DNA of 64,000 nucleotides from the NCBI GenBank assembly GCA_903875225.1, contig CAIQVJ010000048.1, forward strand, positions 80,662 to 144,661, in the 5' to 3' direction. This stretch comes from an uncultured Pseudomonadota bacterium (lineage in GTDB: Bacteria > Myxococcota_A > UBA796 > SXON01). The position numbers were made by a program, and so were the translations under genes. How positions within the stretch are numbered: position 1 is the first letter of the stretch; the number at the start of each line of letters is the position of its first letter. The notes below the pieces were generated by a model. That model was not told where the DNA came from and did not search any database. It was given only the letters and a program-made list of their open reading frames with translations. Positions 52,012-58,269 of the stretch are shown here, piece after piece.

Positions 52012-52774
52012 CCCGCAGCAGCTCGTCCACGCCCGCTCTCCAGCCCGGCAGTGTAGCCGGCGTGAGCCGGGCATCACGGGGTCGCGGGGTCGGCAGCCGC
52101 AGATCGACGAGGCGCACGGGCACGACGCGCCCACGCCCGACTCGCGCCTGCACCGCGAGGGCGAACCCGAACCAGCTCGCGGTCTCGCATCCGATGTGGT
52201 GCGAGATCCCGACCGGCAGCTGCATCAGGCTGGCCGCCAGGTGCGTCGAGAGGGTCGGCTGGACCAATACGTCGGCGATCGCGGAGACCGTCTCGCCCGC
52301 CACGAGCCGCTGCACCAGCGTGGAGCCGAAGGTCTTTCCTCGCGGACCATACACCCAGCCGACCCGGCAGACGTGGCCACCGTTCCGCAATACGGAATCT
52401 TCGCCGGCGGCTTTTTGCGTCGCATAGGCACCCACCGGCGAGGGTCGCTCCGAGGGGCCATGCGGACCCGGGGTGGAGTAGACGAAGTTCGACGAGAGCC
52501 ACCAGGTCGGCACGCGCCGCGCCCACTCGCCCGGCGCTGTCACGTTCACGGCCCAGGCGCGGTCCGACTCCCCCCGATCCCCGGCCCGGTCCACGGCCGT
52601 GAACGCCGCACAGAAGATCACGGCGTCGGGAAGGTGTCGGTCGAGCAGGCGCTCCCGCACCGTCGGATCGGTCACGTCCCCATCGGCACGCGTCGCGGCG
52701 AGCATGGTGCCTGCGCCGCGCGCAACGAGCGCGCGCCCCACCAGCCCTGCCGCGCCCGTGACGAGAATCCGCAT
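51986..52774 (-). CDS. RmlD-like dTDP-sugar/NAD(P) reductase (extended SDR)
   Basis: A 262-residue extended short-chain reductase. Rossmann motif RILVTGAAGLVGRALVARG; VIFCAAFTAVDRAG as in dTDP-4-dehydrorhamnose reductase; WWLSSNFVYSTPGPHGPSE; active-site YATQK; and GVSHHIGCETAS-like end (GISHHIGCETASWFG). No other rhamnose genes (rmlA-C) are near, so the exact sugar substrate is not certain. It heads an overlapping group with the methyltransferase and sirtuin. Confidence 0.82.
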   Translation of the reverse strand: MRILVTGAAGLVGRALVARGAGTMLAATRADGDVTDPTVRERLLDRHLPDAVIFCAAFTAVDRAGDRGESDRAWAVNVTAPGEWARRVPTWWLSSNFVYSTPGPHGPSERPSPVGAYATQKAAGEDSVLRNGGHVCRVGWVYGPRGKTFGSTLVQRLVAGETVSAIADVLVQPTLSTHLAASLMQLPVGISHHIGCETASWFGFALAVQARVGRGRVVPVRLVDLRLPTPRPRDARLTPATLPGWRAGVDELLRGEASAGRL

Positions 52775-52897
52775 CTAGCTGCCTCTAACCCGACTTCTCC
52801 GACGGGTGGGGCGCGGCCTGCAGTCCGCTGCTGTACCATGCTTCTTCGCCCACCGGTGCAGCACGCAGGGTCGGGCGCCCCGCCAGCCTGGAGCGCA

Positions 52898-53608
52898 ATG
52901 GCCTCCCTGATCGAGTTCCACGGACGCCTACTCCGAGTCGAAGCCGGGACCGTGGGTCCTTCCGCCGACCCCGGCCGCTATGACCTCCGGATCTCGCTGC
53001 ACTCGCTCCGAGACGACGACACCCCGCTCTGGGCGGAGGACCACGCGAGCGTGCCGGTCTCCGCTGGAGGGTACTTCGGCGTGGTCCTCGGCGAGCAGAG
53101 GCCGGTGCCGGCGGGGCTGTTCGACGGCACGCCGCGCTGGCTGGCCGCGGTGGGGCTGGGCGTGGGGGTCCAGTCCGTGCGGGTTCCGCTGCTCGGACAC
53201 GCGATCCGCGTCTACGAACAGCTCGAGGACCTCACCGCCCGTGTCGCCGCCTTCGAATCCGCGCTCGACCTGGGGCAGCGCCGCGTGGTGAACGTGAACC
53301 GCCGCCTGCGAAAGCTGGAGCACGGAAAAGGCGCGCTGCTCGTGGTGAAGAACCAGTTCAGGACCGTCGAGACCCGACTGGCGCGCCTCGACGGAGAAGA
53401 GGGGCGCGTCGCGCACCTTGAGGACGAGCTCGACGAGGTCATCGGTGCGGACGGTGACATCATCGACATCATCGAGCGCCTCGAGCGCATCGAGGGCGTG
53501 CGTCCGGGGCAGGCGAGCGTCGACCCCAAGATGATCGGGGACCTGACCCGCCGGCTCGACGAGCTGGGCGAGCGGGTGAAAGCGCTGGCACGGGGCGGCA
53601 AGAAGTAG
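52898..53608 (+). CDS. Beta-domain protein with C-terminal coiled coil
   Basis: A 236-residue protein without signal peptide. Residues about 1-110 contain RYDLRISLHS, LWAEDHASVPVSAGGYFGVV, LGEQRPVPAGLFDGTPRWLA and VQSVRVPLLGHAIR. This order (LW.E....V..G.F.V.LG, then a Leu-Arg-rich end) is one I know from extracellular, phage-tail-fibre-like and collagen-like proteins. Residues about 115-236 form coiled coils (YEQLEDLTARVAAFESAL, RLARLDGEEGRVAHLEDELD, TRRLDELGERVKALARG). ATG 52898 has GGAG nearby. The AAA ATPase gene follows 125 bases later on the same strand. Confidence 0.7.
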   Translation: MASLIEFHGRLLRVEAGTVGPSADPGRYDLRISLHSLRDDDTPLWAEDHASVPVSAGGYFGVVLGEQRPVPAGLFDGTPRWLAAVGLGVGVQSVRVPLLGHAIRVYEQLEDLTARVAAFESALDLGQRRVVNVNRRLRKLEHGKGALLVVKNQFRTVETRLARLDGEEGRVAHLEDELDEVIGADGDIIDIIERLERIEGVRPGQASVDPKMIGDLTRRLDELGERVKALARGGKK

Positions 53609-53733
53609 CCCGTGGGCGCGTCGCAGCGAGGCCACCTCGCCGGCCGGCGCTCGGCTCCCGCGCCCTCGGCGTCGTGGCCCCGGTTCGCGCTGGCTGCGGC
53701 CGCCCCCCGGCCTGGACCGGATAGACCCGCGAC

Positions 53734-55437
53734 ATGGAACCCATCCTCCCTCGCTGGGCCGAAACGCTGCGCGCCCGCTACCTCGCTGGTGAATCCAGCG
53801 TATTTCTCATCCACGGCAACGTGCGCGACATCCAGCCATGGTCCGAGGCCGACGGCACCGTCCGTTATGTGACGATGCGGGAGTTTCTCACGAAATTCCT
53901 GGGCCGGAACAAGGATCTGGTACTCTACTACAACGTCTCCGAGGGCATCGAGTTTGCCAACGCGGCCCAGCAGACTGCGTTCAAGCGCGGCGTGAGCGCG
54001 CGGCGCCTGCTGGACGGGCGGGGCGCGGTGACCGATCTCCCACGGTCGCCCGGAGCGGTGCTCGACCTGATCGAGGACCTCGTCACGGATCCCACCCAGC
54101 GGGCGGCCGTCGTGCTCGACTTCGTCGAGATGATCGTGCCGAACGGGGAGATCTCGTTCATGGGCGAGGGCGACAAGCAGAACCTCGTGACCCTGCTGCG
54201 CCTCGGGGGCGACCCCGGGCTCACTTCGTCGGACAACCTCGTGATCTTCGTCACCGAGAACCTGTCCGACGTCCATCGCCGGCTCGTCGCCTCGAGCCAC
54301 CTGGCCGTGCTCGAGGTTCCGCTTCCCGCCCAGGATGAACGCGCGCAGTTCGTCCGTGCCCAGGACCAACGGGGGATCACGCTGGGAATCACCGAGCTGC
54401 AGCTCGCGCAGGTGTCAGCCGGGCTGAACCTCGTGCAGATCCGCGGGTTCCTTCGGCAGGCCCGCCAGTCCGCGGAGAAGGTCGACTTCGCGTCGGTGAA
54501 CCGCAAGAAGAAGGCGATCATCGAGCAGGAGTGCCATGGCCTGGTCGAGTTCGTCGATCCGAAGCACGACTTCACGGGCGTGGGGGGGATGACCGCGGTG
54601 AAGGAGGAACTGCTGCGGGTGGCCGACGCGGTTCGGAACAACCAGCGCGGCCGGGTCCCGATGGGCGCCATCTTCGTCGGACCGATGGGCACCGGCAAGA
54701 CCTGGGTGGCGGAGGCGTTCGCGAAGGAGTGCGGGCTGACCTGCCTGAAGTTCAAGAACTTCCGGGAGAAGTGGGTCGGGTCCACCGAGGGCAACCTGGA
54801 GAAGATCCTCCGGGTGGTCGAAGGGCTCGGGTACGTGCTGCTGATCATCGACGAGGCCGATCGCTCGCTCTCTGGCGGCGGGGAAGGCGACGGCGGCACC
54901 TCGAGCCGCGTGATCGCCCGGCTCAAGGAATTCATGAGCGACACGAGCCACCGCGGGCGCATCCTCATCCTGATGATGACGAACCGCCCGGACAAGCTCG
55001 ACACCGATCTGAAGCGCCCCGGACGCTTCGATCTCAAGATCCCGTTCTTCTACCCGGAGGACCCGGTGGAGCGCGAGGCGGTCGTACGTGCGGTGTTGCG
55101 GCGCTCGGAGCTACCCCTGGGCGAAGGCGTCGCCCTCGAGGGCGCTGTCGCCGCGGTCAAGGGGTACTCGGCCGCCGAGATCGAAGCCGTGGTGCTCGCC
55201 GCCACGAACTTCGCAGCCTGGGATGCGCGGACCTCAATCAGCGCACCGGATCTGGAGCGCGCGTGCGCCGACACGATCCCGAGCCGCGACGTGCGGATGC
55301 TCGAGTTCATGGAGATGCTGGCGGTGTTCGAGAGCTCGGCCCGGCGCATGCTGCCCGAGCGCTTCGCGACCCTCGGCACGCCGGAGGTGCTCGCGCGACT
55401 GGATGTCTTGAGGATGCAGTTGGGGAACCGGGCGTAG
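53734..55437 (+). CDS. AAA+ ATPase with N-terminal degenerate ATPase-like domain
   Basis: A 567-residue AAA+ protein. The C-terminal AAA domain (about 275-500) has Walker A GPMGTGKT at 316-323, pore-like FREKWVGSTEGNL, Walker B VLLIIDEAD at 368-376, sensor-1 MMTNRPDKLD and arginine-finger-like RPGRFDLKI. The N-terminal half (1-260) resembles a second, inactive ATPase-like fold (VFLIHGNVRDI, AVVLDFVEMIVP, LVIFVTENLSDVHRRL), a layout also seen in Ycf46-like ATPases. No membrane helix or protease domain. It may remodel a partner complex; the coiled-coil neighbour is a candidate. Confidence 0.85.
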   Translation: MEPILPRWAETLRARYLAGESSVFLIHGNVRDIQPWSEADGTVRYVTMREFLTKFLGRNKDLVLYYNVSEGIEFANAAQQTAFKRGVSARRLLDGRGAVTDLPRSPGAVLDLIEDLVTDPTQRAAVVLDFVEMIVPNGEISFMGEGDKQNLVTLLRLGGDPGLTSSDNLVIFVTENLSDVHRRLVASSHLAVLEVPLPAQDERAQFVRAQDQRGITLGITELQLAQVSAGLNLVQIRGFLRQARQSAEKVDFASVNRKKKAIIEQECHGLVEFVDPKHDFTGVGGMTAVKEELLRVADAVRNNQRGRVPMGAIFVGPMGTGKTWVAEAFAKECGLTCLKFKNFREKWVGSTEGNLEKILRVVEGLGYVLLIIDEADRSLSGGGEGDGGTSSRVIARLKEFMSDTSHRGRILILMMTNRPDKLDTDLKRPGRFDLKIPFFYPEDPVEREAVVRAVLRRSELPLGEGVALEGAVAAVKGYSAAEIEAVVLAATNFAAWDARTSISAPDLERACADTIPSRDVRMLEFMEMLAVFESSARRMLPERFATLGTPEVLARLDVLRMQLGNRA

Positions 55438-55444
55438 GCGGGGC

Positions 55445-56098
55445 CTACCCCAGAAACTCCGCCACGTGCGTGAGTCCCTTCACGATTGCGCCGGGATGAC
55501 GCTTCGCGACCAGCGCGTTCGCGATCGCAACGCCTTCCGTGATGTTGCTCGCGGCGATCGCATACGTGCGCTGCGTGCCGCCGACATCGACCGCTACGCT
55601 GAAGATGGCAGCGACGGGCGCCGCCTGCCGGGCCTTCGCAGCCCCCGCGCCCCGGGGCCGCCCGCCGCGGCCCTTGCCGGCCTCGGGCCAGGTCGCCGCG
55701 ATGCCGCGACGCGTGCGGTAGGTCCGCACGTTCTCGGGTGTGACGTCGGCGAGCTTGGCGATGTCCGCATCCGGCACCTTCCCCAGCATCTCGACGTAGG
55801 CGTCGAGCGCGGAGCGGCGCCCCCGGAACGCGGTCGAAGCGCGGGTGGCAGCAGCCCTGGAGACCTTCCGGGGGCCCTTCGCCTTGGGCGCCTTGCCCGC
55901 CGCGGCAGCAGCACGCGCGGCAGGGGGCGGGTTGTCTGCGCCGAACTTGTACCCGGCGTACGCCTCGATGCCGTGCTTCTTTCGGTAGCTGATCACGAGG
56001 GACCGAGAAACCCCGGCTTCTGCCGCAATTTTGTGATCCGGCTCTTTTCCCAGGCGAGGAAGGAAGGCGTCGAGCTTGTGCGTGGACTTGCCGGGCAT
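55445..56098 (-). CDS. Protein with two helix-turn-helix repeats
   Basis: A 217-residue basic protein, probably DNA-binding. Two similar repeats appear: LDAFLPRLGKEPDHKIAAEA then GVSRSLVISYRKKHGIEAY (about 9-47), and LDAYVEMLGKVPDADIAKLA then DVTPENVRTYRTRRGIAA (about 99-137). Each has helix-turn-helix spacing ending in a basic recognition-like helix. Ala/Lys/Pro linkers separate and follow them; a small C-terminal beta-alpha domain (VAAIFSVAVDVGGTQRTYAI) closes the protein. ATG 56098 has AGAGGT upstream. It is divergent from the MopE-repeat lipoprotein gene. Confidence 0.7.
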   Translation of the reverse strand: MPGKSTHKLDAFLPRLGKEPDHKIAAEAGVSRSLVISYRKKHGIEAYAGYKFGADNPPPAARAAAAAGKAPKAKGPRKVSRAAATRASTAFRGRRSALDAYVEMLGKVPDADIAKLADVTPENVRTYRTRRGIAATWPEAGKGRGGRPRGAGAAKARQAAPVAAIFSVAVDVGGTQRTYAIAASNITEGVAIANALVAKRHPGAIVKGLTHVAEFLG

Positions 56099-56226
56099 GG
56101 GCACCTCTTCGGGCAATTCTTTGGGTTGGAAGAAACGGTGGCGCGACGGCCAACGCTTGCCAAGACATATCAGGCGTCCTTTCATTGTCCACGATGCCCC
56201 GGCGCAGCGCGGGGCCCGCCCTTGTG

Positions 56227-56238
56227 TATAATGTGCCC
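56227..56238 (+). promoter_or_regulatory. Consensus -10 box, possibly giving a leaderless mRNA
   Basis: A perfect TATAAT at 56227-56232 lies 6 bases before ATG 56239. Transcription starting at the usual distance would begin at or next to the ATG, with no room for a ribosome site. I see no matching -35. If used, the MopE-repeat lipoprotein mRNA would be leaderless. Confidence 0.35.
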
Positions 56239-57339
56239 ATGCCACCGACCTCCTCTGCCTCTCAGACCTCCCAGGACTGCAACATTAGAATTTTGCTCAT
56301 GTTCGGATCTCTGTCGGTATCCGGCCTCACAGGGTGCGGTCAGGACATCAAGGTCTCCGAGGTCGCCACGTGTGACGGCCGTGTCGAAGGCACCGAGGAG
56401 AGCGTCGATTCGCCGTTTGACGCCGATCAGGATGGGTATTTTGACGGAGGGAACCCCGACTGTCAGGAGACGTATGCGGAGACCCTGTGGGACTGTGACG
56501 ATCAGAACCCCGACATCAACCCCGGTGTCATCGAGGTGCCCTGCAACGGCGTGGACGACGACTGTGACGAGGCGACGCCGGACTCCGAGGATGAAGACGG
56601 CGACGGGGCCAACTCGTGTCTCGACTGTGACGACACCCGGGCAGAGGTCAACCCGAGCCAACCCGAAGTCGTGTGCGATGGCTACGACAACGACTGCGAC
56701 GACGCCACGGTGGACGAGGAGGACGTGGACGGAGACGGCTACGGGAGCTGCTCCGACTGCGCGGACGGCGACCCGACGGTGAGCCCAGGCACGGCCGAGA
56801 TCACCTGCAACGGCATCGACGACGACTGCAACACGGTCACGGTCGACGGGCCGGACATCGATGCCGACGGGGAGTCGACCTGCACCGACTGCGACGACAT
56901 GGACGCCGCGCGTTCCAACACGTTCACCGAGATCTGCGACGACGGCATCGACAACGACTGCGACGGCGAGGTCGATGACGGCTGCGAGGTCGACTACACC
57001 GGCACCTACACCCTGGCGACGACCTCCTCCTACTCCTGCACGTTCGGCATCGTGAACATCAGCGTGAACCAGCTCACGGTGATCGATTCTCGTCCTGTCA
57101 TCTCCTTTTCAGCCCGCGGCTCGGAGCCCGGCACGATGACCGGCACCCTCGACTCCTTCGACGCCTTCAACGTGTCGAACTCACTCTCCGGCACCTGCAC
57201 CGAGGACTACGCGCTCGTCGGCTCGTTCGTGAGCACCGACCACTTCACCGGCACCTTCACGGCGACGTTCACCCCTTCGCGACCCGGGAATTGCTACGAC
57301 TGCGTCAACCAGAGCTGGACCGTGGACGGCTACCGGTAG
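56239..57339 (+). CDS. Lipoprotein with MopE-type metal-binding Cys/Asp repeats
   Basis: A 366-residue predicted lipoprotein (lipobox in VSGLTGC). Residues about 60-260 hold repeated units of the form CNGVDDDCD, DEDGDG, C.DCDD....NP (for example EVPCNGVDDDCDEAT, EVVCDGYDNDCDDAT, EITCNGIDDDCNTVT), the putative metal-binding repeat known from MopE, a copper-binding surface protein of methanotrophs, and common in myxobacteria. The last 110 residues are a beta-rich domain with paired Cys. An ATG at 56299 is also in frame but would leave almost no signal peptide. Confidence 0.8.
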   Translation: MPPTSSASQTSQDCNIRILLMFGSLSVSGLTGCGQDIKVSEVATCDGRVEGTEESVDSPFDADQDGYFDGGNPDCQETYAETLWDCDDQNPDINPGVIEVPCNGVDDDCDEATPDSEDEDGDGANSCLDCDDTRAEVNPSQPEVVCDGYDNDCDDATVDEEDVDGDGYGSCSDCADGDPTVSPGTAEITCNGIDDDCNTVTVDGPDIDADGESTCTDCDDMDAARSNTFTEICDDGIDNDCDGEVDDGCEVDYTGTYTLATTSSYSCTFGIVNISVNQLTVIDSRPVISFSARGSEPGTMTGTLDSFDAFNVSNSLSGTCTEDYALVGSFVSTDHFTGTFTATFTPSRPGNCYDCVNQSWTVDGYR

Positions 57340-57430
57340 CGCCCATCCGCAACGCCCCCGGGGCGCCCGACACGGCGGGATTGGGGTAGGGATGACGTAG
57401 GTTGGTTCCCGCCTTCAGTACGCTATTCAA

Positions 57431-57449
57431 CGTATTGACACACAATACG
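57431..57449. repeat. Perfect 7-bp inverted repeat in AT-rich gap
   Basis: CGTATTG and CAATACG, separated by ACACA, lie in the 156-base gap between two convergent genes (57340-57495). The AT-rich arms stand out in this GC-rich DNA. They could be an operator or a weak hairpin; no T-run follows. The rest of the gap shows no gene. Confidence 0.45.
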
Positions 57450-57495
57450 ATTCCAACTGTCGGGGCGGATCAGTCATCCGACCCATTGTAGATCT

Positions 57496-58269
57496 TCAGG
57501 CCGACCGGATCCGGTCCATCTGCAACCCAATCTCCGCCCCAACGGGCCCGGAGCCCGGCGCAGGTCCACCATCCAGCCGCGTCACCGGCGCCAGGTCCTT
57601 GAGCGTGCTGCACAGGTACAACTCGTCCCATCGCCCCGCCCCGAAAACGGGGCCCTCGACCACCGGGATCCGACCGGCCACCGCGGCCTCGATCACGAAC
57701 GCACGGGTCACGCCCTCGAGGATCCGCCCGTCGAGCGGCGGGGTGTGCACCACGCCATCACGCACGGCGATCAGGTTCGACCTGTTCGCCTCCGTCCAGC
57801 ACCCGCGCTCGTCGACCCAGATCACCTCGTCCACAGGCTCTGCGAGCCGCCGGCTGGCCTCGCGCACTGCGAGGAGCCAGGCCGCCCGGCTCGTGTGCTT
57901 CACGAACCCGGGCAGCCACGCCACGGCCTGCAGCGGCACGGTGGCGCAACGCACGGGAGCGCCGACCCGCGAGAGATCCAACGGCACCGCAGCGACCAGT
58001 CGCTGCTGGGCGGTGATCAGCACGTTCAGCTTCTGCTCGTGCTCCGAAGCGGCTGCCAGATTCAGCAGCTCGCGCGTGACGGCCCCACGGTCCCAGGTCC
58101 AGCCCATCCACGCCACGCTCTGCGCGAGCCGATCAAGGTGCGCCTCCAGTCGGAAGACGACGCGCTTCACGGTGCGGAGGCTCTCGAACACGCCCATGCC
58201 GGCCCAGATCGCCGCGTCGTCGAGCGCGAAGGAGCCGCCCGGCTCGCCGTTCACCCAGGTGGGGCTCAC
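57496..58269 (-). CDS. Class IV aminotransferase / aminodeoxychorismate lyase-like protein
   Basis: A 257-residue PLP enzyme of fold type IV (PabC, branched-chain or D-amino acid aminotransferases). Motifs: DDAAIWAGMGVFESLRTV near the start, the PLP Lys in GFVKHTSRAAWLLAVREA, VDEVIWVDERGCWTEANRSN, HTPPLDGRILEGVTRAFVIE and RWDELYLCSTLKDLAPVTRL. This is closest in pattern to 4-amino-4-deoxychorismate lyase or BCAT. GTG 58269 overlaps the stop of the upstream lipoprotein gene by GTGA. Why these two are coupled is unclear. Confidence 0.85.
   Translation of the reverse strand: MSPTWVNGEPGGSFALDDAAIWAGMGVFESLRTVKRVVFRLEAHLDRLAQSVAWMGWTWDRGAVTRELLNLAAASEHEQKLNVLITAQQRLVAAVPLDLSRVGAPVRCATVPLQAVAWLPGFVKHTSRAAWLLAVREASRRLAEPVDEVIWVDERGCWTEANRSNLIAVRDGVVHTPPLDGRILEGVTRAFVIEAAVAGRIPVVEGPVFGAGRWDELYLCSTLKDLAPVTRLDGGPAPGSGPVGAEIGLQMDRIRSA

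Noticed and set aside
51455..52897. Long N-terminal extension of the coiled-coil protein gene
   Set aside because: The region is covered by methyltransferase and reductase genes on the other strand; the extension is Arg/Ser/Pro-rich shadow.
50522..55437. Anti-phage defence island (sirtuin plus AAA ATPase)
   Set aside because: The sirtuin has a complete zinc-binding deacylase layout and stands with biosynthetic genes; no nuclease, toxin or effector domain accompanies it, and the ATPase is a separate unit on the other strand.
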